Shown here: positions 7,580 through 16,657 of the stretch, piece after piece
Layout: every line of letters starts with the position of its first letter
Position numbering within the stretch: the stretch's first letter is position 1
Assembly: GCA_027622275.1 (NCBI GenBank)
Contig: JAQBZB010000016.1
Span: 1-58,813, forward strand
Length of the DNA stretch: 58,813 bases
Direction: 5' to 3'
DNA from: Planctomycetota bacterium
Lineage (GTDB): Bacteria; Planctomycetota; Planctomycetia; Pirellulales; Pirellulaceae
Program-made: the position numbers and the translations under genes
Notes under the pieces: model-generated
The model's input: only the letters and a program-made list of their open reading frames with translations
Told to the model about the DNA's origin: nothing
Databases searched by the model: none

Positions 7580-10555
7580 ATGAAAGCCCGTTGCAACAAA
7601 CAGATTGCTGTTGCCTGCTTGATTAGACGGCCCGTTTTCTTGGCCACGTTTATCGCGTTCACTGTGCCAGCGTTTCTGACGTGTCCCACCCAAGGCGCCG
7701 GGCCAGGCGACGACGAACTGCGGCGGGTGTTCGACGAACAGGTCGGGCCATTTCTGAAGTCGCATTGTTTCACGTGTCACGGAAAAGAGCGGCAGGAGGC
7801 GAAACTGGATTTGAGTGTTTACTCGTCGATCGAGGATGTCACGAAGTCTCATCCAACTTGGGAACTCATCCTGGAGCGGCTCGAAGCGAACGAAATGCCA
7901 CCCGAAGAAGCAAAGCGTCAGCCCCAGCCGCTACAACGAACCGCGGTGACCGATTGGATTCGGGCGCTGCGAAAACACGATGCCAATCGAAACGCCGGCG
8001 ACCCGGGCGCGGTGTTGGCCCGGCGGCTGAGCAACGCGGAATACAACTACACGATCCGCGATCTGACGCTTGTCGATCTCCAGCCGACGAAAACGTTCCC
8101 CGTTGATCCGGCCAACGAAGCGGGGTTCGACAACTCGGGCGAGTCGCTAACGATGTCGCCGGCGTTGCTCAAGAAATACCTCGGCGCCGCGCGGGATGTC
8201 GCCGAGCATCTCGTGCTGACGCCGACGGACTTATCGTTCGCGCCGCATCCGGTCGTGACTGACACGGATCGAGACAAGTGTTGCGTCAAACGGATCGTCG
8301 AGTTCTACCAAACGCAACCGACGGACTTCTCGCAATACTTCTTCGCGTGCTGGCAGCACCGGCAACAAAGCGATCGCAAGTTGGAGAACCTCGCCGCGCA
8401 AGCCGGGATCAGCGCGAAGTACACAGCGCAAGTGTGGGACTTGCTCAACCAGCAGGACGCTGCCGGGCCAATCGCCACACTGCAAGCGATGTTTCGGGCG
8501 TTGCCGCCTGAGTCGGACGAGCCTCGCGTGCTTCGCCACTGTGAAAAGATGCGTGACTACGTGCTTGAACTCCGGCCGAAGCTGTCGCCGAAATTCGAAA
8601 ACCTGTACTTTGAGGGAAACCACAAAGGTTCGCAACCGTTCGTGTTGTGGAAGAACCGCCAGTACGTGGCCCATCGCCGGAAGTTCGATCGCGGTGCGCT
8701 TCACATCGAGGGCGATCAGATTCTGGACGGCACACTGCCCGAACTCGTGCTTCCCAAAGACGAGGCGGAACAAGCCACACAGCTGGCGTCCGTCGAGCGG
8801 TTCTGCTCGGTTTTCCCGGACGCCTTCTACATCTCGGAGCGCGGGCGCGATTATCTCGATATTCCCAAAGAACAGCAGGAGACGGGGCGGCTGCTGAGCG
8901 CCGGATTCCACAGCATGATGGGTTACTTTCGCGATGACGGCCCGTTGTGCGAGTTGATTCTCGACGACAACCAGCGGCATACGCTAGATCGCTTGTGGCA
9001 GGAACTCGATTACGTGGCGTCGGCACCCGCGCGGCAGTACGTCGGGTTTCTCTGGTTCGAGCGAACCGATTCGCGATACATGCGCGACCCAGTCTTCGAC
9101 TTTGCCCGTGCCGAAGACAAGAACGCGGCTTCGGAAGCGATGGTCAAAAAACTGGCCGAAGTCTATCTCGACAAGGCCCGCGGCGGTGGCGGTGGCGAGG
9201 TGGCAATCAAGGCCATCGAAGACTACTTCAAGAACATGAACGCCCAACTCCGGTGGGTCGAGTCGCAGCGAGCGAAGGCCGAGCCTGTTCACTTGCGCCT
9301 GCTGCTTCAGTTCGCCGAGCATGCCTGGCGGCGAAACCTGTTGCCGGAAGAAGAGCAGGAGATCAGGGCGTTCTATCAGTTGCTCCGTGAGGAAGACCGT
9401 CTGGACCACGAAGAAGCGATCCGTGACAGTGTCGTTTCGATTCTTATGTCGCCGCACTTTCTGTACCGGATGGATCTCGCGAGCGCTGGCGAAGGCACCC
9501 GTCGACTGACCGGCTCCGAGTTGGCCAGCCGCTTGAGCTATTTCCTCTGGTCAACGCTTCCCGACGAGGAGTTGCTCAGCGCGACACACGTTTCAATCGG
9601 AGATCCGCCAGCGATAGCGGCGCAAGCGAAGCGGATGCTCAACGACGAGAAGATTCGTGGTCTTGCCACGGAGTTCGCCGCAAACTGGCTGGACATTCGA
9701 CGCTTCGAAGAGCACAACAGCGTCGACCGCGATCGGTTTCCGGAGTTCACCGATGAATTGCGGCAGGCGATGTTCGAGGAGCCGATTCAGTTCGTTGTCG
9801 ATCTCGTTCGGAATGATCGCTCAGTGCTTGAGTTGCTGGATGCCGACCACACCTTCGTCAATCCTGTGCTGGCGAAGCACTACGGGATCGAGGACGTTGA
9901 CTTTAGCATTGGCCAATGGGTGCGCGTCGACGCGGCACACCGGTACGACCGGGGTGGATTGCTGCCGATGTCGGTGTTCCTGACGAAGAACGCACCGGGA
10001 CTGCGGACCAGCCCGGTGAAGCGAGGTTACTGGGTCGTCCGCCGCCTGCTGGGCGAACGAATTCCTCCGCCCCCGCCAAACGTTCCGGAACTCCCCTCGG
10101 ACGAAAGCAAGCTCGGCGATCTTTCACTTCGCGAAGTGCTTGCCCGCCACCGCGATAACAAAAGTTGTGCTGGTTGCCACGACCGTTTCGATTCGATCGG
10201 CTTGGCTTTTGAAGGCTTTGGCCCCGTGGGGGAGCGGCGGAATGAAGATCTAGGTGGCCAGCCCGTCGAGATCGCTGCGACGTTTCCTGGGGGCGTCGAA
10301 GGGAGCGGAATGGCCGGGCTTCGCCGGTATCTGAGCGAACATCGGCAACAGGAATTCCTCGATAACTTGTGCCGGAAATTGCTATCCTATGCACTTGGAC
10401 GGACACTGATGTTGTCCGATGAACCATTGATTACGAAAATGGAAACGAAGTTGGAAGCGGACGGCTATCGGTTTAGCAGCCTGATCGAGTCGATTGTGAC
10501 CAGCCGCCAGTTCCTCCTCAAACGAGGCAACGAACAACTCGTCAAGGAACACTAA
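7580..10555 (+). CDS. Planctomycete cytochrome-like protein, DUF1587/1595/1592/1588/1585
   Basis: 991 residues. A Sec signal (about residues 1-35) precedes a heme c motif 'CFTCHG' near residue 63. Then come DUF1587 ('RRLSNAEYNYTIRDLT', near 145), DUF1595 ('FAEHAWRRNLLPEEEQE', near 575), DUF1592 ('ELASRLSYFLWSTLPDEELL', near 645), DUF1588 ('TSPVKRGYWVVRRLLGE' with a second heme-like motif 'CAGCHDRFDSIGLAFE', near 870) and DUF1585 ('RKLLSYALGRTL', near 935). The domain order is the standard one. Known in planctomycetes as a presumed periplasmic electron-transfer or oxidative protein, always beside DUF1552. Start chosen at ATG 7580 because GGAGA lies 5 nt upstream; a GTG at 7568 is in frame but poorer. 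It abuts the DUF1552 gene with no gap. Confidence 0.85.
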   Translation: MKARCNKQIAVACLIRRPVFLATFIAFTVPAFLTCPTQGAGPGDDELRRVFDEQVGPFLKSHCFTCHGKERQEAKLDLSVYSSIEDVTKSHPTWELILERLEANEMPPEEAKRQPQPLQRTAVTDWIRALRKHDANRNAGDPGAVLARRLSNAEYNYTIRDLTLVDLQPTKTFPVDPANEAGFDNSGESLTMSPALLKKYLGAARDVAEHLVLTPTDLSFAPHPVVTDTDRDKCCVKRIVEFYQTQPTDFSQYFFACWQHRQQSDRKLENLAAQAGISAKYTAQVWDLLNQQDAAGPIATLQAMFRALPPESDEPRVLRHCEKMRDYVLELRPKLSPKFENLYFEGNHKGSQPFVLWKNRQYVAHRRKFDRGALHIEGDQILDGTLPELVLPKDEAEQATQLASVERFCSVFPDAFYISERGRDYLDIPKEQQETGRLLSAGFHSMMGYFRDDGPLCELILDDNQRHTLDRLWQELDYVASAPARQYVGFLWFERTDSRYMRDPVFDFARAEDKNAASEAMVKKLAEVYLDKARGGGGGEVAIKAIEDYFKNMNAQLRWVESQRAKAEPVHLRLLLQFAEHAWRRNLLPEEEQEIRAFYQLLREEDRLDHEEAIRDSVVSILMSPHFLYRMDLASAGEGTRRLTGSELASRLSYFLWSTLPDEELLSATHVSIGDPPAIAAQAKRMLNDEKIRGLATEFAANWLDIRRFEEHNSVDRDRFPEFTDELRQAMFEEPIQFVVDLVRNDRSVLELLDADHTFVNPVLAKHYGIEDVDFSIGQWVRVDAAHRYDRGGLLPMSVFLTKNAPGLRTSPVKRGYWVVRRLLGERIPPPPPNVPELPSDESKLGDLSLREVLARHRDNKSCAGCHDRFDSIGLAFEGFGPVGERRNEDLGGQPVEIAATFPGGVEGSGMAGLRRYLSEHRQQEFLDNLCRKLLSYALGRTLMLSDEPLITKMETKLEADGYRFSSLIESIVTSRQFLLKRGNEQLVKEH

Positions 10556-11896
10556 ATGAGCGATTCCAAATCCAGACGTCACATTGTCTCGCGCCGCATG
10601 GTGCTCCAAGGTGCTGGCGCGGCGATGGCCTTGCCGTGGCTCGAGTCGCTCCCGGTGTGGGGTGCCGAGACACCAACCGATTCGGACGACGCGAGGTTTC
10701 CGAAACGCTTTGCCGCGCTGTTCATGGCGTGCGGCGTCAATTCGGATTATTGGTCGGCCAGCGGCGCGGGCGCGAATATGGAACTTGGCAAAAGCCTCGC
10801 CCCGATGGAGCCGCTCAAGGAGAAGATGAACTTCATTCACGGGCTCTTCAACAAGAATGCCACCGGCGTCGGCATCCATCCAGGGCAAACGGGCAACATC
10901 CTGTCGGGTGCGTCGTTGCAAAAGGGAGCCGAGCTGCGCGGTGGTATCAGCGTCGACCAGGTGCTCGCCAATCACTTGGGCCAGGAGACGGCTCAGCCCA
11001 GCATGGTACTCGGTTGCGAGCAGCCGATCACGGGTTATCACGAGACGAATTTCTCGATGGCGTACAGTTCGCACATCTCGTGGCAAAACGCCACGTCGCC
11101 AGTTCCGATGGAGGTCTACCCGTCGCTGGCCTTCGACAGCCTGTTCGAGAATCGTGGCAATCGACGCAACAAAAGTGTGTTGGATCGAGTGCAGGAGCAA
11201 GCCGCCAGCTTGAGTCGCCGCGCCAGTGCTGGCGACAAGTCGAAGCTTGACGAGTACCTCACGAGCGTGCGCGAAGTCGAACGGCGAATCGAGCGGCTAC
11301 GGGGAGAACAGGACAAAGCGGTTGATCGAGCCAAAGATCGCGGCAGGTCATTGATCACGATGGAGCGGCCCGACAACGGCCTGCCGGAAGATATCCGCGA
11401 ACACATGCGGCTGATGTGTGATATCATCGCGTTGGCCTTCCAGACCGACAAAACACGTATCGGCACGCTGCTGCTGTGCCGCGACATCTCCGGTTTGTTC
11501 TATCCCTTCCTCGACGTCCGCAAGGCTCACCACAGCGGCTCGCACGACGATCGATCCGAGGACTGGGAGAAAGTCTCGCGATACTATTGCAGCCAGATCG
11601 CGTATCTGGCCCAGCGCCTCGATGCGATGCCCGAGGGCGAAGGGACCGTGTTGGATCACTCCTGCCTGCTGTTCATCAACAACATGTGGTCCGGCAGCAA
11701 GCACGACTCGACGAAGGTTCCGCTGCTCACCGTCGGCGGTCTCGGCGGAACACTCGAAACTGGCCGCGTGCTCGATTATATGGACAAGGGCGATGAGAAC
11801 CGCAAGCTCTGTAGTTTCTACCTCTCGATCATGAACCGGATGGGAGTTTCCACCGATCGCTTCGGCGATGCAGATGCTGGACTTGCGGAATTGTAG
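10556..11896 (+). CDS. DUF1552 protein
   Basis: 446 residues with a Tat-like N-terminus ('SRRMVLQGAGAAMALPWLESL'). Family landmarks are 'FPKRFAALFMACGVNSDYW', 'LSGASLQKG', 'SVDQVLANHLGQETAQPSM', 'DEYLTSVREVERRIE' near residue 240 and 'LLFINNMWSGSKHDSTKVPLLTVGG' near 370. DUF1552 is an alkaline-phosphatase-fold relative of DUF1501 with unknown activity. The ATG directly follows the TAA of the DUF1592 gene, and the next gene starts 24 nt downstream, so the three form one operon. A decayed second DUF1552 copy lies at 56483-57279. Confidence 0.85.
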   Translation: MSDSKSRRHIVSRRMVLQGAGAAMALPWLESLPVWGAETPTDSDDARFPKRFAALFMACGVNSDYWSASGAGANMELGKSLAPMEPLKEKMNFIHGLFNKNATGVGIHPGQTGNILSGASLQKGAELRGGISVDQVLANHLGQETAQPSMVLGCEQPITGYHETNFSMAYSSHISWQNATSPVPMEVYPSLAFDSLFENRGNRRNKSVLDRVQEQAASLSRRASAGDKSKLDEYLTSVREVERRIERLRGEQDKAVDRAKDRGRSLITMERPDNGLPEDIREHMRLMCDIIALAFQTDKTRIGTLLLCRDISGLFYPFLDVRKAHHSGSHDDRSEDWEKVSRYYCSQIAYLAQRLDAMPEGEGTVLDHSCLLFINNMWSGSKHDSTKVPLLTVGGLGGTLETGRVLDYMDKGDENRKLCSFYLSIMNRMGVSTDRFGDADAGLAEL

Positions 11897-11920
11897 CTCG
11901 TCTCAGCGAACTGACAGATT

Positions 11921-13285
11921 ATGATTGATCTTCCCGGCATCCTCGCGACCAACTTCCATCGCAGGCGTTTACTACAGGTCGGCGCGTACGGGGCGTTTGC
12001 GTCGGCGCTGAATCAGTCACGTTGGCTGCGCGGGGCGACGGATGGCGCGACAAGCCCTATCCGCTCCTGCATATTTCTGATGCACTACGGAGGTCCTAGT
12101 CATCTCGATACCTGGGATATGAAAGTCGACGCGCCTGCCGAGATTCGTGGCGAGTATCAGCCGATTGCGACCAATGTTCCGGGTTGCGTCGTCTGCGAGC
12201 ATCTGCCAATGATGTCGCGGCTGGTCGACAAAGTCGCCGTGATTCGCTCGATGCATCACACGATGAACAACCACAACTCGGCGATGTACGAAGCACTGAT
12301 CGGGAGGTTGCCGTCGGGAGGCGACAAAGAGTTGCTGGGCGTAGATCGTGCCAACGACTTTCCCAGTATCGGCTCGACGATGACGTACCTCGCTGCGGAG
12401 GGCAAGCTTCGAGCCGAGCCGATGCCGTTGACCAATGTCGCGTTGCCCTATGTGATGCGCAACGTGATTGATCTGGCCGGTCAGAACGCGGGGTTCCTCG
12501 GTGGCCGCTATGATCCGCTGCAAATTACGACCGATCCCAACCAGCCAGACTTTAGTGTCCGCGAACTGACGCTTCCCGGCGACGTGACTGCCCGCCGCCT
12601 GTCGGCACGGCGCGATTTGCTGGAGACATTCAACGTGGCTAGCGAGCGACATGACAGCTCGCTCGAGTCGTATCGGCAGCGGGCGTTTGACCTGTTGCAG
12701 AATGCCAACTTTAAGCGAGCGTTCCAGATGGCGAGTGAGCCCGCTGAAGTTCGTCAGCGCTACGGACGCCACACGCTGGGCCAGAGTCTGTTGCTCGCGC
12801 GGCGACTGGTCGAAGCAGGTGTGCGGTTCGTCAACGTCAACGACCGATCCGCCAACAGTCAGAACACGAATTGGGACAGCCACGAGACGATCTTTCCGCG
12901 TCACAAGGAGCTGCTGGCACCCGCCGATCAGGGATTCTCGGCGCTCGTCGAGGACCTCGATCAGCGGGGCTTGCTCAATTCGACGTTGGTGGTGGCCATG
13001 GGTGAGTTCGGACGCACACCGAAGATCAACGGCAATGCCGGCCGCGATCATTGGCCACAGTGCTACCATGTGTTGATGGCCGGCGGTGGCGTGAACGGGG
13101 GGACGGCTTTCGGCTCAAGTGACTCGATCGGTGCGTATCCAGATACCGATCCGGTCACACCCGGCGATCTCGCCGCGACGATCTTCTGGCGTTTCGGCGT
13201 CGACCACTCGCAAGAGATTCACGATGGCTTTGGTCGACCGTTTCGACTGGCTGACGGTCAACCGATTCGTGAGATGTTTTCTTGA
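11921..13285 (+). CDS. DUF1501 protein
   Basis: 454 residues. The N-terminus 'FHRRRLLQVGAYGAFASAL' looks like a Tat signal. Family motifs: 'MHYGGPSHLDTWDMK' near residue 50, 'LLARRLVEAGVRFVNV' near 290, and 'VAMGEFGRTPKINGNAGRDHWP' near 360. The GG.SH.DTWD and GRDHW residues match the positions that hold metal and substrate in related alkaline-phosphatase-fold enzymes, but activity is unproven. It is the last gene of the 7580-13285 operon and ends 19 nt from the convergent DUF1501 gene. It is closest in sequence to the copy at 54389-55840 ('TPKIN.NAGRDHWP.CY' in both). Confidence 0.85.
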   Translation: MIDLPGILATNFHRRRLLQVGAYGAFASALNQSRWLRGATDGATSPIRSCIFLMHYGGPSHLDTWDMKVDAPAEIRGEYQPIATNVPGCVVCEHLPMMSRLVDKVAVIRSMHHTMNNHNSAMYEALIGRLPSGGDKELLGVDRANDFPSIGSTMTYLAAEGKLRAEPMPLTNVALPYVMRNVIDLAGQNAGFLGGRYDPLQITTDPNQPDFSVRELTLPGDVTARRLSARRDLLETFNVASERHDSSLESYRQRAFDLLQNANFKRAFQMASEPAEVRQRYGRHTLGQSLLLARRLVEAGVRFVNVNDRSANSQNTNWDSHETIFPRHKELLAPADQGFSALVEDLDQRGLLNSTLVVAMGEFGRTPKINGNAGRDHWPQCYHVLMAGGGVNGGTAFGSSDSIGAYPDTDPVTPGDLAATIFWRFGVDHSQEIHDGFGRPFRLADGQPIREMFS

Positions 13286-13304
13286 CGAGCTGCGGGGCCT
13301 GTAC

Positions 13305-14648
13305 TCACGCCGTAAGTTCCGGGATCGGCGTTCCTTGATTGAGGACCGGAATCGGTCGACCGGCGAAGTCGCGGAACTCGACACCGTCCGTGGCAACTCC
13401 CAAGTGGCGGTACACCGTGGCCAAGAAGTCGTGGACGCCGACGCGACGCTCAATGACGTCCTCGCCGCGGCGATCAGTCGCGCCGATGACTTGACCGGTT
13501 TCGATGCCGCCTCCGGCGAACATCATCGATGTCGCGCGCGGCCAGTGGTCGCGTCCGGGTTGGCGCTCGCCGCTTGCGCTGTCGGCGGCGTAGCTGATTT
13601 TGGGAGTCCGACCAAATTCGCCAGTCACGATGACCATCACACGACGGTCCAAACCTCGCTCGTAAAGATCCGAGATCAACGCCGCGACCGCCTGATCGAA
13701 GTACGGCGCGCGAGATTGCATCGCGTCGAAGACGTGATGGTTAACGGCGTGATCGTCCCAGTTTTGCACGCGTCCACAGAGCGGACCGGCCAGTGTGGTG
13801 GTGACTAATTCAACGCCGGCTTCGACCAAGCGCCGCGCCAGCAGGCATTGCTGGCCCCAGGCATTGCGGCCGTAACGGTCACGCACCGCCGGCTCCTCTC
13901 GCGATAGATCAAAGGCGCGGCGGGCCTCCGGCGAGGTCAACATGTTCCAGGCCATTTGCTCGAACTGATCGATGGCTTGCATGTTGCCGCGATCATCGAG
14001 CGCGCGCGCGAAGCCGTCTAACTGTTCTCGCAATCCGATCCGCCGCTGTAAGCGATCTCGCACTGCCTGATCAGCGCTACCCATGTTCGGAACGCTGAAC
14101 TGGGGCGAGTTCGGATCACCGTGGATGGCGAACGGTTCGTTCGCTGGCCCCAGATAGGCGGCACCCAGGTAAGGAATCGGTGGCGCCCCGACATAGTTCG
14201 GCAACAGGCGGTCGAGTTTGCCGCGCAGCCGATTCGTGACCGACAGGAATTCCGGATGGTCCGGCCGCGGCTTGAATTCGCGAACTTCGTGGCCCGTGAA
14301 CATCTGTTGCTGCCCGATGCCGTGGCAGAAGCCGGTATGCACCATCGAGCGGAGAATAGTAAAGCGGTCGGCGATCGCCGCCTGCTTGGGCAACAGTTCG
14401 CAGAAGCGAAGCCCAGGCGTCTTCGTAGCGACCGTCTGAAACGGCCCGCGATACTCGGCTGCCGCGTCGGGCTTGGGGTCCCACGTCTCCAGATGGCTCG
14501 CGCCACCGTGCAAGAAAACGACGATGATCGACGTCGCGTCGCCCTCCCGCTGTGAGGCAGTAGCGGCGCGCATCCGATATAGCGCCGGGAGGCTCAGACC
14601 GCTGAGCCCTCTCAGTCCCAAACGAAGAAACTCCCGCCGATTCGTCAT
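13305..14648 (-). CDS. DUF1501 protein
   Basis: 447 residues from ATG 14648, which has an AGGAG site 10 nt upstream. The frame stays open further upstream to 15146, but that part runs through a MITE-like palindrome and has no family similarity, so it is excluded. Tat-like start 'NRREFLRLGLRGLSGLSLPAL'. Motifs: 'FLHGGASHLETWDPKPDAAAEYRGPF' near residue 40, 'QQCLLARRLVEAGVELVTTT' near 280 and 'VIVTGEFGRTPKISYAADSASG...RDHWP' near 340. Activity unknown. Transcribed towards the previous operon. Confidence 0.85.
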   Translation of the reverse strand: MTNRREFLRLGLRGLSGLSLPALYRMRAATASQREGDATSIIVVFLHGGASHLETWDPKPDAAAEYRGPFQTVATKTPGLRFCELLPKQAAIADRFTILRSMVHTGFCHGIGQQQMFTGHEVREFKPRPDHPEFLSVTNRLRGKLDRLLPNYVGAPPIPYLGAAYLGPANEPFAIHGDPNSPQFSVPNMGSADQAVRDRLQRRIGLREQLDGFARALDDRGNMQAIDQFEQMAWNMLTSPEARRAFDLSREEPAVRDRYGRNAWGQQCLLARRLVEAGVELVTTTLAGPLCGRVQNWDDHAVNHHVFDAMQSRAPYFDQAVAALISDLYERGLDRRVMVIVTGEFGRTPKISYAADSASGERQPGRDHWPRATSMMFAGGGIETGQVIGATDRRGEDVIERRVGVHDFLATVYRHLGVATDGVEFRDFAGRPIPVLNQGTPIPELTA

Positions 14649-14717
14649 CAAGGTTGCACTCCTGGAAGTCTCATTGTCTCCGATGAGACGTGTTTTGTGC
14701 AACTGAGTGCCAGTCCT

Positions 14718-14849
14718 GGTAGTGGTAGAGTTTGGCGGCTCGCATCGAAACCCGACGCGTAAGCGAGGGCGCAACGCATTGCCTCGCTTACGCGTCGGGT
14801 TTCGATTAGTTCTCCATAGATTCCGGATTGTCCAAACTGTACCACTACC
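14718..14849. mobile_element. MITE-like nested palindrome with 8-bp target duplication
   Basis: 132 bp. Terminal inverted repeats of 18 bp with one mismatch (14718-14735 against 14832-14849, starting GGTAGTGGTA). Inside is a perfect 25-bp inverted repeat (14744-14768 against 14782-14806) with a 13-nt loop. CCAGTCCT occurs on both sides (14710-14717 and 14850-14857), as expected of a target-site duplication. No coding capacity. Read in frame, the inner arm gives the 'NPTRKRG' peptide common in predicted planctomycete ORFs. It fills the 357-nt gap between the divergent DUF1501 genes; nothing else is visible there except a weak TTGACG at about 14921. Confidence 0.75.
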
Positions 14850-15005
14850 CCAGTCCTGCCATCGCTGAAGCAGGCTTTCGTCGATGCCTAGCGTGGTGGG
14901 ATTTGATTTGAGGAAGAATGTTGACGTCGAAACCCGGTCGCGGTTACGCTCGGGTTTGTATCGTGAACCGTCTCGACCTTGATTTTGACTGAGCACCGAA
15001 CGCCG

Positions 15006-16406
15006 ATGTTCCACCCTTGGCTGCCCCGATCCGTCTTCAGTCGCCGCGACGTGTTGCGAGCTGGTGTGCTGAGTTTGGGCGGTTTGACGATCGCGGATCT
15101 CTTGCGTCAGGAAGCCGACGCCGCGAGTGCTGGCCAGGCGAAGCATTGCATCTTCGTCTTTCTAAATGGCGGACAGGCGCAGCTTGACACGTTCGATATG
15201 AAACCCGACGCTCCAGAGGGAATTCGCGGACCATATAAGCCGGTCGATACCGCAGTGCCGGGGATTCAAATCTCCGAGAAGCTGCCGCTGCTCGCCAGGT
15301 TGACCGACAAGTTCACAGTCATACGTTCGATGACGCACCACTTGAGTGCGCACAACAGCAGTGCGGCGTATGCCTTGAGTGGCCATTCGCCCGGTACCGA
15401 TCAGAACATCGTGCCGACGGTGATGGATCATCCGACGTACGGTTCGATCGTTGCGAAACTGAAGCCAGCCGCGACGGGGATTCCTAGCTTTGTGCTGACT
15501 CCGCGGTTGCTCTTTGACATGGGGTTTCCGACACCCAGTGCCGGTGGCGGTTGGCTCGGCCACGCGCATGATCCGTTTCCTGTCGTGAGAAATCGCATGA
15601 TGGCTCGCGCTCCAGAGTGGGACGGCAAGCTGCCGCCACCTTCGGGCTTGCAGCTTCCGGACGGAGTCACGACCTCGCGGATGATGGGCCGACAGAAGCT
15701 GTTGGCGACGTTCGACGACTCGCTGGCGGCCGCGCAAGACGTCGCCGCGATCAAGACTTTGAATGCCAACCAGCAGCAGGCACTTGATTTGATCACGTCC
15801 TCCGAATCACAAGCCGCATTCGACCTGAGTCAGGAACCGGCCACGATGCACGATCGCTATGGACGCAGCGAAATGGGCCAGGTGCTTCTGTTGTCACGCA
15901 GGCTGATCGAGGCCGGCGTTCGCTTCGTGACGGCCAACGCGGTTTCCAATCCAAAGAACACCCAGTTGTCGTCGTTCCAAATCTGGGACACGCACTTTGA
16001 TCATTTCCGGTTATACAACGACAACTTGATGCCGGAGTTTGATCAAGCGCTCTCCGCGCTGCTCTCGGATCTGGACCAGCGTGGTCTTTTGAATGAAACG
16101 TTGGTGGTGGTGATGGGCGAGATGGGGCGTACGCCGAAGATCAACAGCAACAAGGACGGCGGCCGCGACCACTGGGGGAAGGCGTACAGCGCACTTGTCG
16201 CCGGCGGCGGGCTGCGCGCGGGCGAGATCTATGGCTCCACCGACAAACAGGCCGGAGACGTGACCGACAAGCCCGTCAAGCCGGACGACCTCGCAGCCAC
16301 ACTGTTTGAATCGCTCGGCATCCCCTACCAAACCGTTCTCAAAGACATCGCGGGCCGGCCTCGCCACATCACGGATGGATCTCCAGTCGCGGGGCTGCTC
16401 GGATAA
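15006..16406 (+). CDS. DUF1501 protein
   Basis: 466 residues from ATG 15006 ('MFHPWLPRSVFSRRDVLRAG'); an in-frame TTG at 14979 is less likely. The 'SRRDVLRAGVLSLGGLTIADLL' segment is a Tat-like signal. Motifs: 'FLNGGQAQLDTFDMKPDAPEGIRGPYKP' near residue 50, 'LLSRRLIEAGVRFVTANA' near 295 and 'VVMGEMGRTPKINSNKDGGRDHWG' near 370. The usual SH before the Asp is AQ here, and EFGR is EMGR. Exported, function unknown. Followed by a sulfatase/sialidase relic and then a PQQ-like propeller gene. Confidence 0.85.
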   Translation: MFHPWLPRSVFSRRDVLRAGVLSLGGLTIADLLRQEADAASAGQAKHCIFVFLNGGQAQLDTFDMKPDAPEGIRGPYKPVDTAVPGIQISEKLPLLARLTDKFTVIRSMTHHLSAHNSSAAYALSGHSPGTDQNIVPTVMDHPTYGSIVAKLKPAATGIPSFVLTPRLLFDMGFPTPSAGGGWLGHAHDPFPVVRNRMMARAPEWDGKLPPPSGLQLPDGVTTSRMMGRQKLLATFDDSLAAAQDVAAIKTLNANQQQALDLITSSESQAAFDLSQEPATMHDRYGRSEMGQVLLLSRRLIEAGVRFVTANAVSNPKNTQLSSFQIWDTHFDHFRLYNDNLMPEFDQALSALLSDLDQRGLLNETLVVVMGEMGRTPKINSNKDGGRDHWGKAYSALVAGGGLRAGEIYGSTDKQAGDVTDKPVKPDDLAATLFESLGIPYQTVLKDIAGRPRHITDGSPVAGLLG

Positions 16407-16414
16407 GTGTCCGT

Positions 16415-16450
16415 GACGAATCAGAATGGCGGTTTCAATTCGCACGCCGG
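16415..16450 (+). repeat. 36-bp repeat, copy 1
   Basis: GACGAATCAGAATGG... to ACGCCGG matches 23952-23987 at 35 of 36 bases. Copy 2 lies just upstream of the intact sulfatase; copy 1 is fused directly to an internal piece of a sulfatase gene. Confidence 0.7.
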
Positions 16451-16492
16451 GTTTGACCTTGTGGCGAAGGAAGGGCTGCCTTTCACGCACGC
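16451..16492 (+). pseudogene. Internal fragment of a sulfatase gene
   Basis: 42 bases coding 'GFDLVAKEGLPFTHA' match the '[15 protein letters not shown]' segment of the intact sulfatase (24177-24220) at about 39 positions. The part from the start codon to that segment is missing. In the intact locus the upstream 36-bp repeat and this segment each carry ACGCCGG (23981-23987 and 24170-24176), 189 bp apart, so deletion between these short direct repeats explains the relic. The active-site 'CAPSR' region is absent. Confidence 0.65.
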
Positions 16493-16504
16493 GCCGGGTT
16501 GCCT

Positions 16505-16648
16505 GCGATATGCTACGCTACGGTCGCGTTCCGGGATCACGAAGTCGCTCTCACTTACGACTACGACTACGGAGTCGACGAGTTCCAAGACGAATCCGCG
16601 ACGCGCGTTAAAGTGTTTTCCATCGACTGGCTGTACGAACGAGTGTGA
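16505..16648 (+). pseudogene. C-terminal remnant of a sialidase/BNR-like gene
   Basis: One frame reads 'AICYATVAFRDHEVALTYDYDYG' and continues to 'FSIDWLYERV' and TGA 16646-16648. It has good coding character and resembles the last 47 residues of planctomycete BNR-repeat/sialidase-like proteins ('VAF....ALITYDY...VDWLY'). There is no start or upstream part; it joins the sulfatase relic directly. The family guess is from pattern memory only. The adjacent PQQ gene starts 9 nt after the stop and its ribosome site uses these bases. Confidence 0.45.
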
Positions 16649-16657
16649 GGCTGCAAC

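Noticed and set aside
12017-13069. 350-codon minus open frame
   Set aside because: Shadow of the DUF1501 gene at 11921-13285.
14649-15146. Upstream extension of the DUF1501 open frame
   Set aside because: Runs through the MITE-like palindrome and the opposite promoter region; a good ribosome site precedes ATG 14648.
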